In this document: in pieces, positions 50,640 to 58,071 of the stretch
How the letters are laid out: every line of letters starts with the position of its first letter
Position numbering within the stretch: position 1 is the stretch's first letter
Origin: Albibacillus kandeliae
GTDB lineage: Bacteria; Pseudomonadota; Alphaproteobacteria; Rhodobacterales; Rhodobacteraceae
Length of the DNA stretch: 64,000 nucleotides
NCBI RefSeq assembly: GCF_003116585.1
Contig: NZ_QEHM01000003.1
Coordinates: 792,916-856,915, forward strand
Direction: 5' to 3'
The notes under the pieces: model-generated
Seen by the model: only the letters and a program-made list of their open reading frames with translations
Told to the model about the DNA's origin: nothing
Database searches by the model: none
Program-made: the position numbers and the translations under genes

Positions 50640-52088
50640 ATGGAAATGCCCCTGCCTGATCCGGCCATTCTGGCCAAAAAATCCTCCCTGGTCGAGCGGT
50701 TGCGCGCCGTCCTTCCCGGGGACGCGGTGATCTCGGACGAGGCGGAGACCAGGGCCTACGAATGCGATGCCCTGACCGCCTACCGCTGTCCGCCGCTCTG
50801 CGCCGTGCTGCCGTCGAGCACCGAACAGGTCGCCGCGGTTCTGCGGATATGCCACGAGATGGGCGTGCCGGTGGTTCCGCGCGGCTCCGGCACCTCGCTG
50901 GCGGGCGGCGCCTTGCCGACCGCGGACTGCGTCATCCTCGGAGTGGCGCGGATGAACGCGGTGCTGGAAACCGACTACAACAACCGCTTTATCCGGGTAC
51001 AGACCGGGCGGACCAACCTCTCGGTCTCCGGCGCAGTAGAGGAAGAGAACTTCTTCTATGCGCCCGATCCCTCCAGTCAGCTTGCCTGTGCCATCGCCGG
51101 TAACATCGCGATGAACTCGGGCGGTGCGCATTGCCTCAAGTACGGCGTGACCACGAACAACCTGATGGGTGTGACGATGGTCATGATGGACGGCACCGTG
51201 GTCGAGATCGGCGGCGCCCATCTCGACGCGCCGGGGCTGGACCTGCTGGGCGTGATCTGCGGTTCGGAGGGCCAGCTGGGCGTCGTCACCGAGGCAACCC
51301 TGCGGATCCTGCGCAAGCCCGAGGGCGCGCGGCCGGTGCTGATGGGCTTCGACTCAAACGAGGTGGCGGGCGCCTGCGTCTCGGACATCATCAAGGCGGG
51401 CGTGCTGCCGGTCGCCATCGAGTTCATGGATCGCCCCTGCATCGAGGCCTGCGAGGCCTTTGCACAGGCGGGCTATCCGATGTGCGAGGCACTGCTGATC
51501 GTCGAGGTGGAGGGCTCGGAGGCCGAGATTGCCCACCAGCTTGGCCTGATCAAGGAGATCGCCGCGCGGCACAACCCGGTGGAACTGCGCGAGGCGAAGG
51601 ACGCCGACGAGGCCGGTCGCATCTGGCTGGGCCGCAAGAGCGCCTTCGGGGCCATGGGCCAGATCAACGACTACATGTGCCTTGACGGGACCATCCCGGT
51701 CAGTGAGCTGCCCTTCGTGCTGCGCCGCATCGGCGAGCTGAGCCGCGAATACGGTCTGGACGTGGCCAACGTCTTTCACGCGGGCGACGGCAACATGCAT
51801 CCGCTGATCCTGTTCAACGCCAATGAACCGGGCCAGCTGGAACTGTGCGAGGCGCTCGGGGCCGAGATCCTGAAGCTCTGCGTCGAGGTGGGCGGCTGCC
51901 TGACCGGCGAGCACGGGGTCGGGATCGAGAAGCGCGACCTGATGCTGCACCAGTATTCGGACGCGGATCTCGAGGCGCAGATGGCGGTGAAGGACGTCTT
52001 TGACCCGCAGTGGCTGCTGAACCCCGCGAAGGTTTTCCCGCTCTCGGTGTCGCAGGCACGGCGCGCCCCGAGACCGGCGGCGGCATGA
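50640..52088 (+). CDS. glcD: Glycolate oxidase subunit GlcD (FAD-linked)
   Basis: A 482-residue flavoprotein of the FAD-PCMH/VAO type. It has VVPRGSGTSLAGGALP (FAD pyrophosphate), DPSSQLACAIAGNIAMNSGG, GSEGQLGVVTEATLRI, and the C-terminal HAGDGNMHPLI and GCLTGEHGVGIEK segments. It oxidises glycolate or D-lactate to the 2-oxo acid and passes electrons through GlcF to the quinone pool. ATG 50640 (MEMPLPDPAIL) is chosen after the operator; the longer frame would span it. Confidence 0.94.
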   Translation: MEMPLPDPAILAKKSSLVERLRAVLPGDAVISDEAETRAYECDALTAYRCPPLCAVLPSSTEQVAAVLRICHEMGVPVVPRGSGTSLAGGALPTADCVILGVARMNAVLETDYNNRFIRVQTGRTNLSVSGAVEEENFFYAPDPSSQLACAIAGNIAMNSGGAHCLKYGVTTNNLMGVTMVMMDGTVVEIGGAHLDAPGLDLLGVICGSEGQLGVVTEATLRILRKPEGARPVLMGFDSNEVAGACVSDIIKAGVLPVAIEFMDRPCIEACEAFAQAGYPMCEALLIVEVEGSEAEIAHQLGLIKEIAARHNPVELREAKDADEAGRIWLGRKSAFGAMGQINDYMCLDGTIPVSELPFVLRRIGELSREYGLDVANVFHAGDGNMHPLILFNANEPGQLELCEALGAEILKLCVEVGGCLTGEHGVGIEKRDLMLHQYSDADLEAQMAVKDVFDPQWLLNPAKVFPLSVSQARRAPRPAAA

Positions 52089-52094
52089 GGTTTT

Positions 52095-52190
52095 CCGGAT
52101 CGCGTGATCCGGCCGGGTCGGGGGCGCTGCCCCCTCTGGGCCTGCCGGCCCATTCACCCCCGGGATACTTGGAACCCAAAGAAGATGGGG
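52095..52190. repeat. GC-hairpin repeat between glcD and glcE
   Basis: CCGGATC/GATCCGG (52095-52112) and GGGGGC/GCCCCC (52120-52134) hairpins are followed by a GGGATACTTGGAACCCAAAG-type tail ending in AAGATG. Same layout as the elements at 19.4 and 24.5 kb but more diverged. Lies inside the glc operon. Confidence 0.6.
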
Positions 52191-52197
52191 GCGGAGC

Positions 52198-53310
52198 ATG
52201 GCTGTGAAGCCGGAGAATGAAGCGGAGCTGAGCGCGGGGGTGGCCGGGGCGCGCGGCCCCCTGCGGGTGCAGGGGGGCGGGACGCGCGGATTTCAAGGCG
52301 CGGGCGAGCTGCTGGAGACCGGTGGGCTTGCGGGTATCGAGCTCTACGAGCCCGGTGCGCTGACCCTCGTGGCCGGGGCGGGCACGCCGCTGGCCGAGAT
52401 CGAGGCCGCGCTGGAGGCGGAAGGGCAGCGTCTGGCCTTTGAGCCGATGGATCATCGCGGACTTATGGGCACCGGCGGCGAGCCGACCATCGGCGGGGTG
52501 GTGGCGGCGAATGTCTCGGGGCCGCGCCGGATCCAGGTCGGCGCCTGCCGCGATCACCTGCTCGGGGTGCGCTTTGTCGATGGCACGGGGCAGGTGATCA
52601 GCAATGGCGGCCGGGTGATGAAGAACGTGACGGGCTATGACCTCGTCAAGCTGATGGCGGGCAGCTGGGGGACGCTTGGCGTGTTGAGCCAGGTCTCGCT
52701 GAAGGTGCTGCCGAAGCCCGAGACACAGGCGACGCTGGCGGTCGAGATCGCGGATGCGGGCACAGCCGTGCGTGCGCTGTCTGCGGCGCTGGGCTCGCCC
52801 TTCGAGGTGAGCGGGGCGGCCCATGCCGAGGGGCAGGCGCTGGTCCGCATCGAGGGGTTCGAGGGCTCGGTCAGTTACCGGGCGGGCCGCCTTGCCGAGG
52901 TTCTGGCCCCTTTCGGCGCGGTGCGCGAGGTAGCGGAGGGAGCGGCGCTCTGGACCGGAATCCGGGACGTCTTAGCTTTTCACGGGGTGCCGGGGGATGT
53001 CTGGCGGATTTCGGTCAAACCGGGTGACACCGCTGCAGCCGTCGCCGACTTCGGAACCGGGCAGATCGTTCTGGACTGGGGGGGTGGCCTGATCTGGGCG
53101 CTGGTGCCGGAAGGAACTGACCTTAGGGCGCGGCTGCGCGTGCCGGGGCACGCGACGCTGGTTCGGGCCGCGGCCGGGACACGGGCGCGGATCGGAATGT
53201 TCCACCCGGAATCGGCCCCGCTGGCACGGATCGCGGAAGGGCTGCGGGCGCGGTTCGATCCGCGGGGTATTTTCAACCCGGGGCTGATGTCTGCCCCGGT
53301 GGGGGCATGA
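52198..53310 (+). CDS. glcE: Glycolate oxidase subunit GlcE
   Basis: A 370-residue FAD-binding-domain protein with the PCMH half but without the long catalytic C-terminus of GlcD: VAGAGTPLAEIEAAL, TIGGVVAANVSGPRRIQVGACRDHLLGVRFVDGTG and GRVMKNVTGYDLVKLMAGSWGTLGVL. It forms the second flavin-type subunit of the GlcDEF complex. 109 bases of repeat element separate it from glcD. Confidence 0.93.
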   Translation: MAVKPENEAELSAGVAGARGPLRVQGGGTRGFQGAGELLETGGLAGIELYEPGALTLVAGAGTPLAEIEAALEAEGQRLAFEPMDHRGLMGTGGEPTIGGVVAANVSGPRRIQVGACRDHLLGVRFVDGTGQVISNGGRVMKNVTGYDLVKLMAGSWGTLGVLSQVSLKVLPKPETQATLAVEIADAGTAVRALSAALGSPFEVSGAAHAEGQALVRIEGFEGSVSYRAGRLAEVLAPFGAVREVAEGAALWTGIRDVLAFHGVPGDVWRISVKPGDTAAAVADFGTGQIVLDWGGGLIWALVPEGTDLRARLRVPGHATLVRAAAGTRARIGMFHPESAPLARIAEGLRARFDPRGIFNPGLMSAPVGA

Positions 53311-53314
53311 CGAG

Positions 53315-54670
53315 ATGAAGACCGAATTCACCGCTGCGCAACTGCAGGACCCGGGCACTGCGCGGGCCAACGAGATCCTGCGGGCCTGTGTTCACTGCGG
53401 GTTCTGCACGGCGACCTGCCCAACCTACCAGGTGCTGGGTGACGAACTCGACAGTCCGCGGGGCCGGATCTACCTGATCAAGGACATGCTGGAGAACGAG
53501 CGGGTGCCGGACGAAAAGACCGTGCGCCATATCGACCGCTGCCTGTCCTGCCTGGCCTGCATGACCACCTGCCCCTCGGGGGTGCACTACATGCACCTGG
53601 TGGATCACGCGCGCGAGTACATCGAGACCCGCTATCGCCGTCCGGCGGGCGAGCGCGCGCTGCGCTGGCTGCTGGCGCGTATCCTGCCCTACCCGGGGCG
53701 ATTCCGCCTCGCGCTGCTGGCGGCGAAGGTCGGACGGCCGTTTCGTGCCCTGCTGCCGGACCCGCGGCTGCGCGCGATGCTCGACATGGCGCCGCGCCGC
53801 ATTCCCCCGGTGAGCCGCAATGACGATCCGCAGAGCTTTGCGCCGGAACGAAGCCGAAGGAAGCGGGTGGCGCTGATGACGGGCTGTGCCCAGAAGGCGC
53901 TGAACACCGATATCAACGACGCAACCATCCGGCTCCTGACCCGGCTTGGCTGCGAGGTCGTGGTGGCCGAGGGCGCGGGTTGCTGCGGCGCGCTGACCCA
54001 CCACATGGGCCGCACAGGCGAGAGCCACGCGAGCGCGGCGCGCAACATCCGGGCCTGGACCAGTGAAATGGACGGCAAGGGGCTGGATGCCATCGTCATC
54101 AATACCTCGGGCTGCGGCACCACGGTGAAGGACTACGGCCACATGTTCCGCAACGATCCGCTGTCGGAGGATGCGGCGCGGGTTGCCGCCATCGCCCGCG
54201 ATGTCTCCGAGGTGCTGGCCGAGTTGATGCCGGAGGCGAAGGTGAGCGCCATCAACCTCGCAAAGGCGGAAATCGGCGGCGTTGATCGCATCCCCGACGA
54301 GAGCGCCGCGGGGGCGATAAGGGTGGCCTATCATGCCGCCTGCTCGTTGCAGCACGGTCAGAAGATCAAGTCTCACCCCAAGGCCCTGCTGAAGGCGGCG
54401 GGGTTCGAAGTGGTCGAACCGGCAGACAGCCATCTCTGCTGCGGCTCTGCCGGAACCTACAACCTCATGCAGCCCGAGATTTCGGGCCAGTTGAAGGCGC
54501 GCAAGGTCCAGACGCTGGAGGCAAAACAGCCGGATATCATCGCCGCGGGCAATATCGGCTGCATGATGCAGATCGGCTCGGGGACGCAGGTGCCGGTGGT
54601 GCACACGGTGGAACTGCTCGACTGGGCAACGGGCGGGCCGCGACCCGCGGCGCTGAGCCGGCGCGCCTGA
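53315..54670 (+). CDS. glcF: Glycolate oxidase iron-sulfur subunit GlcF
   Basis: A 451-residue protein. Two N-terminal [4Fe-4S] motifs, CVHCGFCTATCPTY and CLSCLACMTTCPSG (about residues 26-90), are followed by two CCG domains (AGCCGALTHH; CCGSAGTYNLM) that bind a further cluster. It moves electrons from GlcD/GlcE to quinone at the membrane. It starts 4 bases after glcE. Confidence 0.95.
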   Translation: MKTEFTAAQLQDPGTARANEILRACVHCGFCTATCPTYQVLGDELDSPRGRIYLIKDMLENERVPDEKTVRHIDRCLSCLACMTTCPSGVHYMHLVDHAREYIETRYRRPAGERALRWLLARILPYPGRFRLALLAAKVGRPFRALLPDPRLRAMLDMAPRRIPPVSRNDDPQSFAPERSRRKRVALMTGCAQKALNTDINDATIRLLTRLGCEVVVAEGAGCCGALTHHMGRTGESHASAARNIRAWTSEMDGKGLDAIVINTSGCGTTVKDYGHMFRNDPLSEDAARVAAIARDVSEVLAELMPEAKVSAINLAKAEIGGVDRIPDESAAGAIRVAYHAACSLQHGQKIKSHPKALLKAAGFEVVEPADSHLCCGSAGTYNLMQPEISGQLKARKVQTLEAKQPDIIAAGNIGCMMQIGSGTQVPVVHTVELLDWATGGPRPAALSRRA

Positions 54671-54779
54671 GGGTAGCCGCGCCACGAAACAGTTCGATCT
54701 TTACGCAACCGCACAATGGCCGCATTTTCGCCGCATCGGCTCTCTAGCCCTTGGGGCCGAAATCCATTTCCGGAGAGTC

Positions 54780-55607
54780 GTGTTGTTTCGCCTGTTCGCT
54801 GTCCTGCTGGCCGTGTCGGTTCCCCTCTTCGCCTGGGCGGGAGATGACGAGGCGGACTCGCGGCTTGAACGGCTCGACACCACAGAGGCCGGGCGCGAAT
54901 GGGAAGCGGTCGGGCGGCTCGACCTGAACGGCATCGGCTTCTGCACCGGGGCGCTGATCGCGCCGAACCTCGTGCTGACGGCCGCCCATTGCATGTACGA
55001 CAAGCACACCGGGCAGCGCATCGAGGCCGAGAACATCGAGTTTCTTGCCGGGTGGCGCAACGGGCGGGCCTCGGCCTATCGCTTCGTGCGCCGCGCGGTG
55101 GTGCATCCCGACTATGTCTTTGACGAGGCGGTCTCGCCGGTGCGGGTGCGCAACGACGTGGCGCTGCTCGAGCTGCAGCATCCGATCCGCAATACCAGCG
55201 TCACACCGTTCAAGACCGCCGAACGTCCGGTGACGGGCGAACGCATCGGCATCGTCTCCTATGCCCACGACCGGGCCGAGGCGCCGTCGCTGCAGGACGT
55301 CTGCCATGTCATGGGGCGGCAGCAGGGCGTGCTGGTGATGTCCTGCGACGTCGATTACGGCTCGTCCGGGGCACCTGTATTTTCATTCGATGGCGCCACG
55401 CCGCGCATCGTCTCGGTGGTGTCGGCCAAGGCCGAGGTCGGAGACAAGCGCGTGGCCCTTGGAACCGACCTGGACGAGCCGCTGGCCGTCCTGATGTCCG
55501 AGCTTGCCGCCGGAAGCGGCTACGAAACGCCGGATGCACCGCGCATCCAGAGAATTACCGTGGGGGGAGATCAACGCCAGACGGGAGCGAAGTTCGTAAA
55601 GCCATGA
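54780..55607 (+). CDS. Secreted trypsin-like serine protease
   Basis: A 275-residue chymotrypsin-fold protease with a Sec signal (residues 1-20, LFRLFAVLLAVSVPLFAWAG). The triad is visible: H in VLTAAHCMY (about 68), D in RNDVALLELQ (about 125) and S in VDYGSSGAPVF (about 198). Cysteines flank the histidine and serine. The start is GTG 54780, 3-8 bases after GGAGAG. It overlaps the following small secreted protein (ATGA), suggesting a protease with a partner. Confidence 0.85.
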   Translation: MLFRLFAVLLAVSVPLFAWAGDDEADSRLERLDTTEAGREWEAVGRLDLNGIGFCTGALIAPNLVLTAAHCMYDKHTGQRIEAENIEFLAGWRNGRASAYRFVRRAVVHPDYVFDEAVSPVRVRNDVALLELQHPIRNTSVTPFKTAERPVTGERIGIVSYAHDRAEAPSLQDVCHVMGRQQGVLVMSCDVDYGSSGAPVFSFDGATPRIVSVVSAKAEVGDKRVALGTDLDEPLAVLMSELAAGSGYETPDAPRIQRITVGGDQRQTGAKFVKP

Positions 55608-56065
55608 AACGCCATATAGCCATCGCCGCCAGCCTTGTCCTGGCCCTGACGTCCGGACTGCGCGCGGAGGACACTGCCGTACCGGTATTGTCGCTTGCGA
55701 CCCTGCCGCGGGACGCCCTCCAGATCACCGGCCCCTGGCAATGGACCAGCGCCGCGCCGGCCGGCCTCCAGGCGCGTGGGTCCTCGCCGCTTGGCAAGAT
55801 TGGCTGCGGTGCAATCGGACAGGGCGACCGTTACACCGACGGGTGCTTTTCGATCTTCTCGGGTCAGACCCGCCCGGATTTCGGCAAGGGCAGACCAGTC
55901 GCCCTCGCGCGGCCCGACCTCTTCGACATGGTCTCGGTGGTATCCTTCGGATCGGAACGTCGCATGGCTGTCGGCATGGACGTTCAGCGCACCGTCAAGG
56001 TGATGCGGCTCTATGCCGGAGCAGCCTATGGCGCCAACACGGAAGAGCCCACCGCAGGCCGCTGA
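55604..56065 (+). CDS. Small secreted protein coupled to the protease (unrecognised)
   Basis: A 153-residue protein. Residues 1-21 are a clear signal peptide (MKRHIAIAASLVLALTSGLRA, cut before ED). The mature part has two cysteines (GKIGCGAIG and YTDGCFSIF) that could form a disulfide. I do not recognise the family. It starts inside the stop of the trypsin-like protease, so it may be a chaperone, inhibitor or substrate; this is inference from coupling only. Confidence 0.7.
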   Translation: MKRHIAIAASLVLALTSGLRAEDTAVPVLSLATLPRDALQITGPWQWTSAAPAGLQARGSSPLGKIGCGAIGQGDRYTDGCFSIFSGQTRPDFGKGRPVALARPDLFDMVSVVSFGSERRMAVGMDVQRTVKVMRLYAGAAYGANTEEPTAGR

Positions 56066-56071
56066 GCGGGG

Positions 56072-56100
56072 CTTGAAAGCCGCATTTTCCATTCCCATCT
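56072..56100 (+). promoter_or_regulatory. RpoH (sigma-32)-type heat-shock promoter of hsp20
   Basis: CTTGAAA (56072-56078) and CCCATCT (56094-56100) are separated by 15 bases and agree with the sigma-32 consensus CTTGAA / CCCATnT. They lie 90-118 bases before the Hsp20 ATG. The leader between them and the gene can fold two hairpins: CGGGACG/CGTCCCG at 56131-56154 and GTGGG/CCCAC at 56156-56169. Confidence 0.7.
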
Positions 56101-56190
56101 GAGTCTTGCCGGGATGCCTGATCAGGGTCCCGGGACGACCAACTGCCCGTCCCGTGTGGGAGGGCCCACGTGAATCGCTCAAGGATGAGG

Positions 56191-56673
56191 ATGACCCAAA
56201 TGCGCCATTTTGATTTTGCACCGCTGCATCGTGCAACCGTCGGTTTCGACCAGATCGCCGACATGATGGACCGCCTGCTGGCAAGCGACGTCGGCCAGCC
56301 GACCTACCCCCCCTACAACATCGAGAAGACCGCCAAGGATGCCTACCGCATCTCGATCGCCGTCGCCGGTTTCGCGGAAGCTGACCTGATGGTCGAGCTG
56401 AAGGAGAAGGCTCTGGTGGTCTCGGCCAAGAAGGCCGAAGCCGAAGGTGAGCGCACCTATCTGCACCGTGGCATCGCCACGCGCGCGTTCGAGCGCCGCT
56501 TCCAATTGGCCGACCACGTCAAGGTGACCGGTGCGACCCATGAGAACGGGATGCTGCATATCGACCTGGAGCGCGAGGTGCCCGAGGCCCTTAAACCGCG
56601 CCGGATCGAGATTGCCGGTCAGAAGTCCCTGACCGCGCCCAAGGATGTGGTGGACGCCGAGACCGTCAACTGA
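56191..56673 (+). CDS. Small heat-shock protein, Hsp20/IbpA family
   Basis: A 160-residue protein with an alpha-crystallin domain (about residues 30-125): PPYNIEKTAKDAYRISIAVAGFAEADLMVELKEKALVVSAKK and a terminal GMLHIDLEREVPEALKPRRIEI, the IbpA-type motifs. It holds unfolding proteins at heat stress. ATG 56191 is chosen because AAGGA lies 5 bases upstream; nearby in-frame GTG 56170, ATG 56185 and ATG 56200 are alternatives. An RpoH-like promoter precedes it and a terminator follows. Confidence 0.9.
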   Translation: MTQMRHFDFAPLHRATVGFDQIADMMDRLLASDVGQPTYPPYNIEKTAKDAYRISIAVAGFAEADLMVELKEKALVVSAKKAEAEGERTYLHRGIATRAFERRFQLADHVKVTGATHENGMLHIDLEREVPEALKPRRIEIAGQKSLTAPKDVVDAETVN

Positions 56674-56700
56674 CCCTGACCTTACCGATTAACCAGTACG

Positions 56701-56728
56701 GCGCGGAGGCATGGCTTCCGCGCTTTTT
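56701..56728 (+). terminator. Rho-independent terminator of hsp20
   Basis: GCGCGGAGGC (56701-56710) pairs with GCTTCCGCGC (56714-56723) with one G-T, a 3-base loop, followed by TTTTTCGTTT. Classic intrinsic terminator 27 bases after the stop. Confidence 0.85.
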
Positions 56729-56750
56729 CGTTTCCGCACTCTCCGGAAGG

Positions 56751-57950
56751 TCAGAGCACGACCTGTAGCAGCGAGACGATCCGGACCGCGCCATAGCCGC
56801 TCAGGCGGGCGGGCGGACCATCGAGGGACATGTGCGGGGCCAGACGCGCCAAGGCAATCAGGGCCTCTTCCAGTTCGATCCGCGCGAGTGCCTCGCCCAG
56901 GCAACGATGGGGTCCGCCACCGAAAATCGGATGCAGGCGCGGGTGATCGGTGCGGGTGATGTCGAACCGGTCGGGTTCTGCATAGACTGCCGGATCGCGC
57001 AGCGCGGTAAGCATGGAGGGCCCGACGATGGTGCCCGCCGGGATGTCGTAGCCCGCCAGTTCGCGCCGCTCCGTGGTGACGCGGGCCAGCGACCCGATCA
57101 CCGGATCGAAGCGCAGACCCTCTGCCACCGCCGCCGGGGCCCAGCGTTCGGGGTCGGACACCAGCAGATCCCATTGCGCTGGGTTCTGCATCAGCTGTGA
57201 GACGGTCGCAGTCAGCGCCCCCCGGGTGGTATCCGATCCGGCCACGAGCAGCGCGAGAAGTTGCGCCCTGACCTCGTTCTCGTCCATTGGCCCACCCTGC
57301 ACCCGCTGGAGGTAGCTGGTCAGCATGTCTTCCTTGGGCCGGGCCCGCCGCTCGGCCACCAGCGTTTCCATGTACGAGTCGAGCGCGGCCATGTCCCGGG
57401 TCGATTCCTCGCGCACGTCGTCTGGCACGATGGAAAGGCCGCGGATCGCGGAATAGACGTGGGAGGCAAAGAAGGCGGCCTCTTCCTCGGGCGCACCCAT
57501 CACCGAAGCCACGACAAGGGCGGGCAGGGGGCCAGCGATGGCGCCGAGGAAATCAGTGCTGCCGGTGCCGACCAGCGGCGCAATCAGTCCGGCGCAGCGC
57601 GTCGCCACCTCCGGTCTCAGTTCGGCGATGGCGCGATGCGCGAAGGTCTTGACCATCGGCCCACGCCTGTTGCGGTGCACCTGATCGTTCGAGAACAGCA
57701 TCACGTCGCGGATGAAATCGTACATCGCACCGCCGCTGACGCCCGAGGCGCGCATGATTTCAAGCTCGAGCTGCCGGGTCCAGCGGTCGTCGATCAGCAT
57801 GGCCATGTGTTCGGCGGAAAAGACGCTGACGATACCCTTGTCGTCGATCGCCAGTGGCCCCTGCGCCCAGGCGGCCTGCATGAACTGGTGGTTGGTCTGA
57901 CCCTCGATGTAATCGGGGAAGCCCGGCGCGTCGCGCAATTTCAGGGCCAT
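56751..57950 (-). CDS. Cytochrome P450
   Basis: A 399-residue soluble bacterial P450. The I-helix oxygen motif is AGSDTTRG, the ExxR pair is EGLR in AVAEGLRFDPV, and the heme loop is FGGGPHRCLGEALAR, with the cysteine about residue 350. All essential residues are present. No ferredoxin or reductase gene is adjacent, so partners must be elsewhere. Substrate unknown. Single gene, convergent with hsp20. Confidence 0.92.
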   Translation of the reverse strand: MALKLRDAPGFPDYIEGQTNHQFMQAAWAQGPLAIDDKGIVSVFSAEHMAMLIDDRWTRQLELEIMRASGVSGGAMYDFIRDVMLFSNDQVHRNRRGPMVKTFAHRAIAELRPEVATRCAGLIAPLVGTGSTDFLGAIAGPLPALVVASVMGAPEEEAAFFASHVYSAIRGLSIVPDDVREESTRDMAALDSYMETLVAERRARPKEDMLTSYLQRVQGGPMDENEVRAQLLALLVAGSDTTRGALTATVSQLMQNPAQWDLLVSDPERWAPAAVAEGLRFDPVIGSLARVTTERRELAGYDIPAGTIVGPSMLTALRDPAVYAEPDRFDITRTDHPRLHPIFGGGPHRCLGEALARIELEEALIALARLAPHMSLDGPPARLSGYGAVRIVSLLQVVL

Positions 57951-58071
57951 CGGTCTCCTCCCTCCGAGTCTCCTAACCAGAGCCTAACATGGCTTTCGGT
58001 GGTTCCGGGCTGTTACTCGGCGTCAACTTGACGCGAAGGGAAAGAGGCGGGTCTCCCCGCCTCGACCTCTC

